From assembly GCF_019097595.1 (NCBI RefSeq), contig NC_080729.1, positions 5,276,417-5,340,416 of the forward strand: DNA of 64,000 nt. Direction: 5' to 3'. Position numbers and translations under genes: made by a program. This document shows, piece by piece, positions 12,300 through 36,104 of the stretch (positions are counted from its first letter, which is position 1; each line of letters begins with the position of its first letter). This stretch comes from Hemibagrus wyckioides (lineage: Eukaryota > Chordata > Actinopteri > Siluriformes > Bagridae). The notes beneath the pieces were generated by a model. The model was not told where the DNA came from. It did not search any database and saw nothing but the letters and a program-made list of their open reading frames with translations.

Positions 12300-12900
12300 A
12301 TGAATAATTAAGTCGCGTTCAAATCCACCGCGGCTGTGGTGTAAAGGGACAACGAAGACAGATGGCACAGCGCAGATAGGATCCAGCACACGCACGCGCA
12401 CCCCCCCACCCCCCATCAGAACCGAGCTCGCACCGCTAACACCGTCCTCGCGCCTTTTGTTTCTGCCGTTTTTAATTTGGGAGAGCCGATCGAGTGTGAC
12501 GCCGCGTGTTTACCGGGCGCGTCTGCTTAAAGCCGTGAAGCGTAGAACATAATAGAAATTAACATAAGACAATCTTCCGGGGCTCGCGCGGTGCCGAATT
12601 AATCCGCCAGAACACTGCAGAGGTTAAAGCAGCTCCGCTAATAACCGCTCTGCCTGCAGGAGGAGTGAAAAAAAAGAGAAAAGAAGCAAGAGGTGAGACG
12701 GATAAAGCTGCTAAATTTCCCCTCGGAGTCGCGAGCGGATTGTTTTCAGAGGCCGATAATCACGGTATTAGGGCAAAACTCTGTATCAAGAGGCCAAGAG
12801 AGGAAGGCTTGAGGAGAGAGATAAAGTGTATCCCTTCATCCATCTCTCAGGAGCAACCTCACACTCATCCTTCTCACTGTGATCTGTGAAAAATGACTGC
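12300..12900. other. CpG-richer noncoding stretch, possible conserved element
   Basis: Compared with the AT-rich surroundings, this stretch has many CpGs (gccgcgtgtttaccgggcgc, ggctcgcgcggtgccg) and no transposon or tandem signature. No splice-consistent coding exon is evident. It may be a regulatory element of the gene-poor region between FBXL4 and FAXC. Inference from composition only. Confidence 0.3.
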
Positions 12901-13433
12901 GCATCATCAGTCAGCTATAAGAATATTTCCAAAAAAAATTATTTTCTCAATCCTGCACACGTGCGTAGGGGCGAGCGGGGTAGGTGGTCACATGGCTAGT
13001 GCTATGTTCACAAATACAGCAACCTGAGACTATGCATTTTCTGTCAAAGCTGTCACACTTCCATTGATTTGAGTGACAGCGAGTGTGGGTGACTAGATGT
13101 GGGCGTGTCTAGTGACGCAACAAAGTTTATGCAAATATGGAGCAGAAACTACTAATAGGAGTGAAGACTCGCGTGATCCGAGGCAAAGAGCAACGACTGA
13201 TTCTTCTCCTTCATCTTGTATGATATGTTGCATATATACACTGGTGAATTTTAGATACGAACACAGAATGTTGGAATGCTGTTTCCTAAACATTAATAAT
13301 TCAGTAACCAGTAATCGGAACGTCTACTTGTGACTTCATAACACAGCGACTGATGATAAAAACACTGTATGTGTGAACGAAGCATAGGTTGTCACACTGT
13401 TCATACCTCTAACTCAGTTTCCTCAATTTTTTC

Positions 13434-13803
13434 CCAGAGGCAGGTAGACTTCCTGGAGCATCTCTTTAATCCAGAGGCAGGTAGACTTCCTAGAGCACCT
13501 CTTTAATAAAGAGGCAGGTAGACTTCCTGGAGCATCTGTTTAATCCAGAGGCAGGTAGACTTCCTAGAGCATCTCTTTAATCCAGAGGCAGGTAGACTTC
13601 CTGGAGCATCTCTTTAATCCAGAGGCAGGTAGACTTCCTAGAGCATCTCTTTAATCCAGAGGCAGGTAGACTTCCTGGAGCATCTCTTTAATCCAGAGAC
13701 AGATAGACTTCCTGGAGCATCTCTTTAATCCAGAGGCAGGTAGACTTCCTGGAGCATCTCTTTAATCCAGAGGCCGGTAGACTCCCTAGAGCATCTCTTT
13801 AAT
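13434..13803. repeat. 37-bp minisatellite
   Basis: Ten copies of a 37-bp unit (ccagaggcaggtagacttcc followed by tggagcatctctttaat), with copies alternating tggagc and tagagc. There is a single perfect period and no interspersed unique spacers. Confidence 0.95.
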
Positions 13804-14554
13804 GCCCATGCACAGGAGAAACTGATTGTGGAGTTTCCTACTAGAGGTCGAGGTAGTGACTTCCACATCCCAGTGGTTATAATCCGAGTCTTTCCTTGGT
13901 AATAGTACAACAGTTGATCTGATGACTGAATGGTCGCCGTCTAGTCTACATATTACCATAGGATGCATACTGGACATAACGAGGGACACATAGCAGGTGC
14001 CCCATTATAAAATGCTTCTTGGTCTAATAGACTGGTTAGCAAAAGTGAAAAACCTTGTGGCCCTTAGGAACCCAACAGTCCACTCGATCCAGATGATGGA
14101 GTACTACTAGACAGCAGAAAGTCTAGAAAGTTTATCTTAGGGGCCACATGGTGGTCCAAACTTCTTGTCACTTCGCCTGCATCCACCCTCCAGAACTTAG
14201 ACAGAAAAACTAGGATCCAGATGATATAAGGAAGACCATTCACTGTGAATAAGTGCAATACTGAGGTACGGTATTTAAGATGCAGCAGAAGGTCTGTTTA
14301 TGTGCATGACTGACATTCTGATAGAAACATGGGTTGCACAGTTTAAGCACAGAATGCAGTAGAACAGGACACACACATACACACTTGTTCACCAAAATGG
14401 TCAAGCAAAATTGTAATTATTTAAGAAGACAGCGCCACCTTTTGGTGATGAAGTGGAAACAACACACAAAGCATACACATGGCAAACAGCAGGAGGCAGA
14501 TGGAAGGGTCACTGTTTGTGCCAGGCGGTCAGGGAGCCAGGAGATGAAGCCAGT

Positions 14555-14593
<39 letters not shown>

Positions 14594-14950
14594 TGTTCTG
14601 ATTTGAAGACAGGGTGTTGGGGGAGTTCCCATTTAATTTCTTTCTCTGTTTACCTTCAAAATGGGCTGACAGAGAAAAAGTGTTTATATGTGTGTGTGTG
14701 TTTTTTCTTTTACAACAACCTCTAAATCTACTACAACTACAACTAACTAGTGCCCAGTTAGGATTTGCACAGTTCAAAAACTCTGTGCCAGTTCTCACTT
14801 GTAGCAGATGTTGTCTGAAGAACCTTATGTTTCTTTGCTAGGAAAATATCCTGCTGCTCTGTCTGGATTACAAAATACTTTACTGCCTTTTCAGTATGGA
14901 TGGTTTCATGTTTTCATCTTCCTGACAATCAATTTTACAAAGTCCTCAAT
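13804..14950. other. Intergenic with (CA)n at 14555-14592
   Basis: No coding exon recognised. A CA repeat generates overlapping THTHT/VCVCV chance frames. Confidence 0.4.
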
Positions 14951-14956
14951 AAAATA

Positions 14957-15494
14957 CACCAGTCAGGCATAACATTATGACCACTGACAGGTGAAGTGAA
15001 TAACACTGATGATCTCATCATGGCACCTGTTAGTGGGTGGGATATATTAGGCAGCAAGTGAACATTTTGTCCTCAAAGTTGATGTGTTAGAAGCAGGAAA
15101 AATGGACAAGTGTAAGGATTTGAGCGAGTTTGACGAAGGGCCAAATTGTGATGGCTAGACCACTGGATCAGAGCATCTCCAAAACTGCAGCTCTTGTGGA
15201 GGTGTTCCCGGTCTGCAGTGGTCAGTATCTATCAAAAGCGGTCCAAGGAAGGAACAGCGATGAACCGTTGACAGGGTCATAGGCGGCCAAGGCTCACTGA
15301 TGCACGTGAGGAGTAAAGGCTGGACCGTGTGGTCAGATCCAACAGACGAGCTACTGTTACTCAATCTGCTGAAGAAGTTAATGCTGGTTCTGATAGAAAG
15401 GGGTCAGAATACACAGTGCATGACGGGTCAGGGCAGCAAAAGGGGGACCAACACAATATTAGGCAGGTGGTCATAATGTTATGCCTGATCGGTG
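14957..15494 (+). mobile_element. Tc1-like family 1, internally deleted copy with both ends
   Basis: The left end caccagtcaggcataacatt and right end taatgttatgcctgatcggtg are inverted repeats flanked by TA on both sides (14955-14956, 15495-15496). The interior keeps the transposase N-terminal coding part and then jumps to the 3' end (gcaaaagggggaccaacaca). At about 538 bp it is a non-autonomous derivative of an element normally near 1.6 kb. Confidence 0.85.
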
Positions 15495-15499
15495 TATGT

Positions 15500-16880
15500 T
15501 CATTATATTTTTTGTAATAATCAAAATATCGGCTGAAGATGTGAGGAGGTCATGGGTGTAGAAATTTTGGTTTGCCTATAGAACATAGCAGCAAGAGAGA
15601 AATTTAAAGTTCTCTGTTTTCCATGGGTGAAACTTCTAATCTCATTGCTCACAATATATTTAATGACCAGACCACATTTCTTCTCGAACTTTCCATAACA
15701 ATAAGTGTAACTATGAATAAATAGAAACTACAGTGTGTGATTTCAGACAAAAATTGTTACCATTATATCACTTCTATACCCCCTACAGTGCTGATAACAA
15801 TCATAGGAAGCGTCCTGCTAGTGTGCTGTCCACGGTTCTTGAGTTTCTTCAGGAAATTGAGTTTCTAGTGGGCAGACCATACGACTCCATCCGGAGAAAT
15901 CCTTAAAGGTTTTATGATGAACCCTACAACATCGTATTTCTGTTTCAGAATAGGTTCCAGATACCAAGTTTCCCCCCCTATGTCTGACGGCATACGACAA
16001 ACAACCCAGTGTGAAGTTCTTTTATTTACAATGTACAGAAAATTAGACAGAGCGAACGTACATGTGTGTGAACATAGAGACATTGAGGAAGACATTTAAA
16101 AATCATCAGCCTGTTATCATTCATGTTTATCGTTATAAATAGTGTGAATTTCTGTCAGTATAATAAAAACTGTTGTGTTTCCATTAGCTAATGTTGAGCA
16201 CCAGCTACACACTCAAAGACTTCTTATTAGCGTCTCAGGATTTTGGGAAAATGTGTAAAATCATTCAGACAAATAATAATAATAATAATAATAATCACTT
16301 TATATATACTGTATATATATATTCGTTTTTGAGTGGCTTTGAGTCTAGGTAACCAATTATCCACAGTCTGGGGTAAAATAATGATGAAGCTGCTTCTTGA
16401 AGCATATTGGTGTATGAAAATAGTTAGCAAAAACAGCTAATGTAGCACCTAGGTTGCATGGTGCTTCTATAATGGTGGCACGATATAGTATGGTACTTCA
16501 AATAAATGCAGTTTATATTTTCAGCTTCCAATCTGAGAATAATTTTTTAAAGTCTCTAGTCCAAGGTGCTACTTTCATACACGGTAATATTTGCTTGCTA
16601 ATCCGGGAGCTGATTCCTAGCAAGCTAGCATTCTATAGAACAATACAAGAAAATGAAAACCACAACAAAAAGAGATTTGGGCGTTTAATGGTGGCTTAAA
16701 GTAAAAAAAAAAAAAGGAGTGCACAGTTACATTAGACTGTTTAGAAAAAAAAGAAGAATTTTATATGAAGTGGCAAAGTTTATTTAATAACTTTTTACGT
16801 TCAAGTTTGTATTTAAAAGCAGAAAGAGAGGGGGATGAGCGCCATCTTGTGGTTATGAAAAGAAACTGCAAAGCCAAACA
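15500..16880. other. Intergenic, nothing recognised
   Basis: AT-rich single-copy-looking sequence with an AAT microsatellite at 16266-16295. Confidence 0.4.
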
Positions 16881-16887
16881 ACTGTTT

Positions 16888-17150
16888 CTCCGCCTGTCTC
16901 TCTCCCTTTCTCTCTGTTTGTCTGTGTCTCTGTCTCTCTCTCCCTCTTTCTCAGTCTCTCTCTGTTTGACTGTATCTCTCTCTCTCTCTCTCTCTCTCGC
17001 TCATTCTCAGTGTCTCTCTGTTTGTCTGTCACTGTCTCTCTTTTTGTTTCTCTCTCTCTCCCTCTATGTCTCTCTGTTTATTTCTGTCTCTGTCTCTCTC
17101 GCTCTGTTTCCCTCTGTCTGCCTCTCTCTCTCTCTCTCTCTCTCTCTGCG
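16888..17150. repeat. CT-rich low-complexity tract
   Basis: Imperfect (CT)n/(TCTG)n tract that gives Leu/Ser-rich and Arg/Glu-rich chance frames on the two strands. Confidence 0.9.
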
Positions 17151-17508
17151 CATGTGAATTTAATATAAAATGCTTTCTATCTTTTATACTATTATCTATT
17201 ACAGTTAGGTAATAACAGACTGGACACACATAGGTACAATCAATCAATCAATCAATTTAAAAATACATCCATACGTACACACACACTTCTAATAAATAAT
17301 CAGTTTTGGGATAAAACCGGCAGAAAAGATATGAAGAGACACACTTCTTCACCAAGTAACTGATGCCCAATATGTCCAGCATCTCAGTCCACCCTGTACA
17401 ATGACCGCAAATCCTGATGCACACATGCAGATACATAAACAAACACACACACACACCCCACTGTGTCTGAGTGACAGGTTTCCATTTTAGTGACTCATAA
17501 GATCACCT

Positions 17509-17514
17509 TTTATT
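17509..17514 (-). terminator. Candidate FAXC polyadenylation signal
   Basis: AATAAA on the minus strand, about 180 bp beyond the FAXC stop codon. Confidence 0.4.
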
Positions 17515-17690
17515 TCTGGATATTTACTGAGCCTTCACAGAAGAATTTCAACCCTGATGCTTTAATTTAAAAAAACATTATGACAGACACACACACACAC
17601 ACACACACACAAAGCTATGATATGAATTGCATGTGTGTATCAGGAACTCTTTTCCTCGATGCAAAAAATTCCACTCATGTAAAATGTCTT

Positions 17691-25655
<7,965 letters not shown>

Positions 25656-25659
25656 CCGG

Positions 25660-26070
25660 CCACTTTCCTGAGGAGGCACGCCGACTCTCAGAGCACCAAA
25701 GTCCGCAGGACAGAGTCCGACTCTCGCCCTGATCCAGCAGCACTGAGCGGGACGAGGGGAAGTCCTCGAGCCGCAGCAGCATTCCCCCGCTTCCTCCTGG
25801 ATTCTCTCTTAGTCTTCATCGATGGAAAGGGACTGAGATCTAATATATAAACAGCTGTTGTTGATCTTCAAGTCATAACAAAAACAACCCGAAGGTGAAC
25901 GGGACACCATCCGGAAATCTCCTCCTGCTCTCAACCCCAACACAGCAGCATCCTTGGGCTGTGTCCCAAATAGCCCTCCCTCCCTCTTTCCCTGCGCACT
26001 ACCTGCACTGCGTAACGAAGGGTACAGTCTAGTATGGATACTGTTATTTTTTTAGGAGTAGTAATAGTGG
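25660..26070. other. FAXC 5' flank, GC-richer
   Basis: 25680-25980 has several CpGs and C/T-rich stretches, consistent with a promoter/5' UTR for FAXC. No specific core element is clear. Confidence 0.35.
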
Positions 26071-26077
26071 TAATTCA

Positions 26078-26330
26078 ATGTCTTGCATAAGTATTCGCCC
26101 CCTTGAACATTCAGTGGGATTATACTGTACACCAGCTACACAAAATAGCCCATGTAAACAGATCCCAAACTTTGAACATATTTTATTTTTAAAAAGGAAA
26201 TGCACCGAAAAACACAACAAAGGCTGTCTCTACATGATGCTACCACCACCATGTTTCTGGCTTTCTACTGAGTCAGTCACAAGTGGCACAATGCACAAAA
26301 ATAGTTTTTAATCACAACTGAATTTAAAGT
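26078..26330. mobile_element. Decayed Tc1-like end
   Basis: gtcttgcataagtattcgcc and cccttgaac resemble the terminal repeat of another teleost Tc1 family. The rest is too diverged to delimit. Confidence 0.4.
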
Positions 26331-26376
26331 ACAAACAATTAGCATTAACCACATAATATACACTACATAAGGAGAG

Positions 26377-26555
26377 GGTGCTGGTGGCTCAGTGGTAGGT
26401 TTCTCGCCTGCCGTACGGAAGGCCCGGGTTTGATTCCCAGCCACTGGATGCGGTGCCGGTCCCAAGCGCGGATAAAATGGGAGGGTCGTTGTGCGGACTG
26501 GTTGGTTTGCTGTGGCGACCCCTCACACACGTAGGGAGCAGCCGAAAGATCAACA
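26377..26555 (+). repeat. tRNA-derived SINE (family A)
   Basis: Head gctggtggctcagtggtagg, box B-like gggtttgattcccag, body gtgccggtcccaagcgcgga and 3' tail gctgtggcgacccctcacac followed by cagccgaaagatcaacac. Lies between FAXC and COQ3. Confidence 0.75.
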
Positions 26556-26855
26556 CTATATAAGGATCAATGCTTTATCTCAGTTTAAACCATAGTTCAA
26601 GCAAACTGAAATGTACACAATTCTCTTGAACCTAAATGTAATTGATCCGTGCTTGGTGTCTGATTTATCTGACATTGTATGACATAACACTGTCTCTCAA
26701 AATGGGCCCATGAATATAGCTGAGATTTTAAAATAAAATTTAAACAAAAGAAGTGTTAAGGTTGGAACGTTTCTTGTTCACGTTATTAGTTAGATCATGT
26801 TTGATTTGTACCTTTAATTCGACATTGAGGCTAGAGCATTCTGATATGGATTTTT

Positions 26856-26861
26856 TTTATT
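26856..26861 (-). terminator. Candidate COQ3 polyadenylation signal
   Basis: AATAAA on the minus strand about 80 bp past the COQ3 stop. Confidence 0.5.
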
Positions 26862-26939
26862 TATATTGTGATGATGTACACGTTTTCTGTATTAAAAGCC
26901 TACACTGAGTAACTCTGTATTGACTGTATGGACAAAAGT

Positions 26940-30253
<3,314 letters not shown>

Positions 30254-30525
30254 TCTGACACGCTGACATTCATTTGTAGGATATTTTACCACAGGTATCG
30301 TCCATTTTAATCTGTACTTAAATACAAAGCCAGTAAGGCGTGCACATTTCTGAGAAAACATCACCGCGATTTATTTAAGCTCACATTTCATGATATATAC
30401 TGCAAAGTACTTCAATGTGACCGAACAGGTCCGGCACCGATTTCGGTCGGGGGGAATCTGAGCAGTGTTAAACCAGTTCCGGCTCTCAACTCTATATTTA
30501 CTGTTTCTATAATTTTTAAAAATAG

Positions 30526-30531
<6 letters not shown>

Positions 30532-30582
<51 letters not shown>
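30532..30582. repeat. (AT)n microsatellite
   Basis: About 25 units in the COQ3-PNISR intergenic region. The rest of 30300-31200 holds no recognised feature. Confidence 0.95.
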
Positions 30583-30587
<5 letters not shown>

Positions 30588-31210
30588 TCGGAATAAAGCA
30601 ATATACATGTTATTCTCCACACTTTTCTCCAAAACTAGTCGCGTTCGGCTATGCAGTTATGCTAACTGTAGACTGAACCTATTCCCGGGGAAATATGTAT
30701 GTTATATAATAATTATATAATAAAATAAGTTATATATGTATCAATTAATCTACAATCCCTTCTTTTATATATTAAAATGCATTTATTTCCGTACTTCGTG
30801 ATGTTTTATTAGTGGAATTTCCTAACTTAATAGCAACCTCGTGTGTCGATATTGAAAGAATAAATAAATAGACAGATAAAAATGTTTTATTCGAGCCCTT
30901 GATTAAGAGATTTTACACATGAAACAGCTTTTAGAGCAGAAATTTGAGCAGAAGGTGATTGCGCAGTCTGAAAAACTTCCCAAATGGTTTCAGGTGAAAG
31001 GTTTAGCGCTTGCTCGGAAGAGTCGCTTGACGTCGCCATACGATGACGTGGTGGGATAATTTGCATATTCATTTAAACGTCACGCAGATTTGCATGGAGC
31101 TTTTTCTGAAGCTACTTACAGAATTGTACAATTTTATCCGGAATATAAAAATAGTTTGTTATAATTCACGACTGTGGTCATGGCACTAGAAACCAATTAT
31201 TTGAATAGTA

Positions 31211-31820
31211 CACTATATTGCCAAAAGTTTTGGGACACGCCTCCAAATCATTGAACTCAGGTGTTGTTTTTCAGGGGTTGGGCTCGGCCCCTTAGTTCCA
31301 GTGAAAGGAACTCTTAATGCTTCAGCTTCATACCAAGACATTTTGGACAATTTCATGCTTTCTGGGAACAGTTTGGGGATGACCCCTTCCTGTTCCAACA
31401 TGACCAGTGCACAAAGTAATGTCCATAAAGACATGGATGAGTGAGTTTGGTGTGGAGGAACTTCACTGGCCTGCAGAGTCCTGACCTCAACCTGATAGAA
31501 CACCTTTAGGACGAATTATAGCAGAAACTGGGCCGTCTGCCTTTACATGCACATGAATGTAATATGGAGTTGACCCCGCCCTTTACAGCTTCAACTCTTC
31601 TGGGAAGGCTTTCCACAAGGTTTAGGAGTGCGTTTATGGGAATTTTTGACCAGTCCACTAGAAGCACATTTGTCAGGTCAGGTGCTAATGCTGGACGAGA
31701 AGGTCTGGCTCGCAGTCTCCACTCTAATTCATCCCAAAGGTGTTCTATGGGGTTGAGGTCAGGACTCGTCAAGTTCCTCCACACCAAACTCGCTGTCCCA
31801 AAACTTTGGCAATAAAAGTG
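31211..31820. mobile_element. Inverted-composite Tc1-like family 2 element
   Basis: Flanked by TA (31209-31210, 31821-31822) with inverted ends cactatattgccaaaagttt and aaactttggcaataaaagtg. The left arm (to about 31528) reads the catalytic half of a Tc1 transposase on the plus strand through PDLNPIEHL. The right arm reads [20 protein letters not shown] through [12 protein letters not shown] on the minus strand. The transposase 3' end therefore sits in the middle, and about 90 bp is present in both arms as an inverted repeat (31440-31528 against 31700-31790). Non-coding overall. Confidence 0.8.
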
Positions 31821-31829
31821 TATGGTTTA

Positions 31830-32338
31830 TTACAAAAGACAAAAACAAAAAGTGATAATGAGCAAAGCAGACATGAAGGGCTGACTAATGGAGTAACACA
31901 GAAAGTGCTATTGTACATTCTGCATCATTGTTCCGGGGTGTTAGATCCTGAGCATCAGTTTCTGTCTGTGTGGTGTGTCTGAGCATCATCTTCATGTTCC
32001 TTGGTTCCTAACCACCTTCCAAAAAGTATGCTGGTATAAAGATTTGCCACATCTGCCCCTAAACTAAGGTGTGACTGTGTGTGTGTGTGTGTGTGTGTAC
32101 ACATTGGTGTCCTTGAAATCAACTTCCCATTCAAACATTTTGTTAGTGATGGTCATCGATTTTTGATCCTGATTAGAATAAATGGCTAAAGTGCCTTACA
32201 GAGGTCTGCTATGCCTTAAAGATTCACAAACTTGTGGCCAAAAAAACTAAACACTTACTCCCTGTATCCTATGAGAATCGCATCCAAGGCAGGGATTAAT
32301 CAGCGACACCAAGACATTACACTAAAAGATAATAATAA

Positions 32339-32369
<31 letters not shown>

Positions 32370-32410
32370 AAAACACGACACTCAATCTGAACAGAAAAAA
32401 AGCATTCTTA
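31830..32410. other. COQ3-PNISR intergenic
   Basis: GT repeat at 32078-32099 and AAAT repeat at 32338-32370. No gene seen. Confidence 0.4.
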
Positions 32411-32411
32411 T

Positions 32412-32417
32412 TTTATT
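32412..32417 (-). terminator. Candidate PNISR polyadenylation signal
   Basis: AATAAA on the minus strand about 630 bp after the PNISR stop. The intervening sequence is a plausible 3' UTR. Confidence 0.45.
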
Positions 32418-33041
32418 GGACACTTTACATTAGATGAATTCTGTCCCTCGTCTTGAGGGCTTTAAAATGTTACAGCTTTCGAGATCCTGTATGAACTACC
32501 AATGCTGAGTCTTTTCATGACACAAGGCAAAAAAGAACCTTATCGTTGGAAACTTTGCGTATCACAGACGTCGCTTAAAAACAAACACGTATTTACAGTG
32601 TGGGTTTGAGTGCAGAGTTCACCTACAAACGCGGCCTCCATAACGAGACGCGCCCTTTTAAACTCATGGAATTTTAAAATAAGTGAGAGACGCAGGAATC
32701 CTCAGCGCCTGCGACGGCTCGGGGAGTTCGACCTGCGGAGAAACGGAAAAACACACACACGGAGGGAAAGTCAGTGTTATCTCGCCCTGGCACTCGCGGT
32801 GTCACACCTCACAGCTTGTAGCATCAACACAAAACGGAAACACGAAGCAGGGTTAAAATGTACAATGGCTCAGTACAACATGGATTACTGCTCTATGTCT
32901 TGAAAATCTATTTTCAAAAATAGATAAAATGGGTAAAAGTGCATATGCGGAATTAAGGCGTTAAATAACGTTAATGCAATGTTACACCATGGACAAGGTT
33001 TAATATATGGGGAAAAAAAGGAAAAAGGATAAAAATGGATA

Positions 33042-33955
33042 CTACCTTGATCGCGACTTAGACTTGTGTTTGCGGCTTGCCTTCTTACCAGACTTGTGCG
33101 ATTTTTCCGTTGACCTTGATCGACTACGTTTGTTTTTTTTAGACTTTTTGCCTTTGCTAACCTCAGGGGATGGGGACCTGCTGGAGTCAGAGTCTGAATA
33201 CTTCCTGTTCGGTTTGGCCGAACTCTTTCTACTAGACCTGCTGTCCTGTCGGGAAATAGTGTCGCTCTCTCGCCGCTTCTTCTTGGATCTACTCTCGTCC
33301 TCTCTGGCTGAGCTAGCGTCCCTCTCTCTTTCTCGTTCCCTTTCTCGCTCTCTTTCCCTCTCCTTTTCCTTTTCCCTTTCCTTCTCCCTCGCCTTTTGCT
33401 TGTCTTTCTTTTTCTCTAGCTCTTTGTCCCTCTTCTTCTTCTCCTTATCACGGCTTGGACTCCTCTCTTTCCTCCTCTCTCTGTCTCTGCTTCTTGTTCT
33501 CTTCCTTCGACTGTGGCTGCGGCTGCGACTGCGCCGTCTATCACGGCTGCGACTGCGTTTTCTGTAGCGAGCAGAGCTCCGGTCGCGACTGCTCCACCTC
33601 CTCTCTCGGTCACCGCGTTCTGAATGATTCCTGCGGGAACTCCGACTGCGGCTGCGCCTGCGAGTCCCACGCGAAGCCGAGCGACTGCGCCGTCTCTTTC
33701 TGCGCGGCGAGGAAGAACGGGACGAAGAGGAGGATGACGTGGAGGAGGAAGACGAGGACACGGAAGAAGAGGAAGACGAGCTGGAGGAGGACGTACGGCT
33801 GCGGCGTGACTCTGGATGCTTGACCTCACTAACTTCTGACCTCTGGCCTGCCTCTACTACCTCCCTCTCCTTAACTTCCTGTTTGTGTTTAGAATCTAAC
33901 GGCTCATCCTCATGACTCTCTCGCTCCCTTTCCCTGCTTCCTAGACCTGGGGGTT
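33042..33955 (-). CDS. PNISR: PNISR coding exon 10 (RS domain) and stop
   Basis: 304 codons plus acceptor phase: poly-Ser, many RS/SR dipeptides, a KEREKEKERERE-type charged run, then SPSPEVSKGKKSKKNKRSRS and KASRKHKSKSRSR before TAG. The opposite-strand Leu-rich open frame is a shadow of the RS coding. Confidence 0.97.
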
Positions 33956-35020
33956 CTAGAAAAAAAATACACAAATACAAAATAATTAACATTCTCAGAC
34001 ATAATGACCAAACATATTTTATGACACAGAAGAAGAGATAAAAAATGTAGTTAAAGGGGCAAAAAGGGGAGCTGGTGGTTAAAGGGCCAGATGAAGTTGC
34101 TGGAGATTATTTAGGGCAAACAACAAGGCTGGTGGTTAAAGGGGCAGATGAAGTGGCTGGAGATTAAATAGGGCAAACAACTAGGTTGGTGGTTGGGTGG
34201 CTGGATGCTGAAGGGGCAAACAGATTGGCCAAGGGGGTTAAAGCGGTCAACAGGGCAGCTTTGACCTGAAAGGAAGTCTGGAGTAATAAGACTCTTACCT
34301 GGGTTAGTAACAACATGCTCCTCCAGCTCCTGTCTTTCCTGCTCCTTGCGCCGAAACGCGTCCTGTTTCTGGCGAATCCGGTGCCGCAGCTCCTCTTCGT
34401 CCGTATCGGACGAGTCCGAGCCCTTCAAGCTACGTTCATCCTCGCTCTCGTCTGATCCGTACGCCCCGAGGCCGCCTGCAGCCGTAACATTGTTTATTAT
34501 TATCAAATATCGCCGGAAAAAAACTCATTACAGCCTTTTACTCAACCCTGAACCATTTTAATGTGTTTCTTTTTTTCACAAATGATCAGCAACAACAGCA
34601 AAGACTAAATATCAAACACCAGTCCTGCCTACGGGAACATGAAGAGTTAGACAAGACACGCGCACACACACACAGAGATTTAACCATAAACTGTAGGATG
34701 TGTGTGTTCGTTCTGACGGCCTACTCTTGTTTTCCGGTTTGAAGACAGCCGTGTTTAACTCAAGCTAACACTGAGGTGACGTTAGCCTAATAAGGGCAAG
34801 TGTGAGATTAGCATGAAGCTGGCATTATAGAAGTGTGAGGTTAACTGTTAGATTAGCATGACGTGTACACGAGAGCATTAGCATGAGGTCCGAGGTGCAT
34901 GTTAAGGCGTTAAGTTAACGTACAGTCAGTGTGGGGTTAGTGTTAGACTGCCATGAGCATAAGATTATATTGGAGATTATCATTAAATTGTTTTGCTGAT
35001 AAAACAGACAAATAACCATT

Positions 35021-35060
<40 letters not shown>

Positions 35061-36065
35061 GTCTCTAATGTGTCCTTCTGGGTAATGCAGCATGCTCTTA
35101 ATTATTCATTACACAGTTTATTAACCTCACACTAATGTTAATATACTGAACAGCAAGCACATGATTGCTCATTAATCAGCTTTAAAAAGAGAGAAAAAAA
35201 AAAAAAAGAAAGTTATGCCTCTATAGATCCCCCTCCCTTAGCCCTGTCCTTTGACCCCCCCTGACCCTGACCCCCGTCTGAGGAAGTGTACACTTACCGA
35301 GGGAGGACAGAGAAGCCAGTGCACTGGACTGTGCCAGCTGTTTTGCAGGAGCTTTGATTCACATCAACAACAGGAACAACATGTTAAAACACAAAGCCAC
35401 CATTTTCTCTCTCAAAGCCTCTAGACAGGAGGGTACACTGATAACGCAATATTGACAAGCGCCGCCTTGGCAAGAACACAATAAACAAAAACAAAACAAA
35501 TAAACAAAACAAAACAAAACAAAAAAATGGAGAGAAGAAGAGGGTTAAACAAACAAACACATACACAGAGCAGTAGAGGGAGAGAACCAATCTGTACTAA
35601 TGAAGTGTGTCTCTGGGAAAAAGACGATCCATTAGTAACAGTTTTCATCTTGCAGCTTTTTTTTTTTTTTTGTCCTTCTCCTTTATTTATTTATTTTTTT
35701 GCATTTGCATTTGATGTTATAAACATTATTAGCAGCTCATCTAATTTAGGCTTTCACATTTTGGGAAATCAAACAAACGGTCAGCAAAGACTGTGTGAGC
35801 AACTGCGTCTTGCTTTCATTGCTAAAATGGAAGGCACAGCTGAATGGGCAAAAAGAGGAGAGGACTCAGACCTTTGCCGGCTTTGCGATGCGTCTCCAAG
35901 GCGACGCGGACGATTTCTTCGTTGGTCACCTCCAGCAGAACTTCGGTCAGAAGCGTTTTGGTCAGCAGCATCTGACGTGGGGGGGGGGGGGGGGGAACAC
36001 TATAAACCTTAATCTGCAAAAGTAAGCTTCATTTATAGTTATGGATATTAAGTTCAGTGCAAGCC

Positions 36066-36104
<39 letters not shown>

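Noticed and set aside
33007..33567. 186-codon Leu/Ser-rich plus-strand frame
   Set aside because: Antisense shadow of the PNISR RS domain.
35527..36025. 161-codon plus-strand frame
   Set aside because: Spans poly-T and the antisense of PNISR exon 7; no independent evidence.
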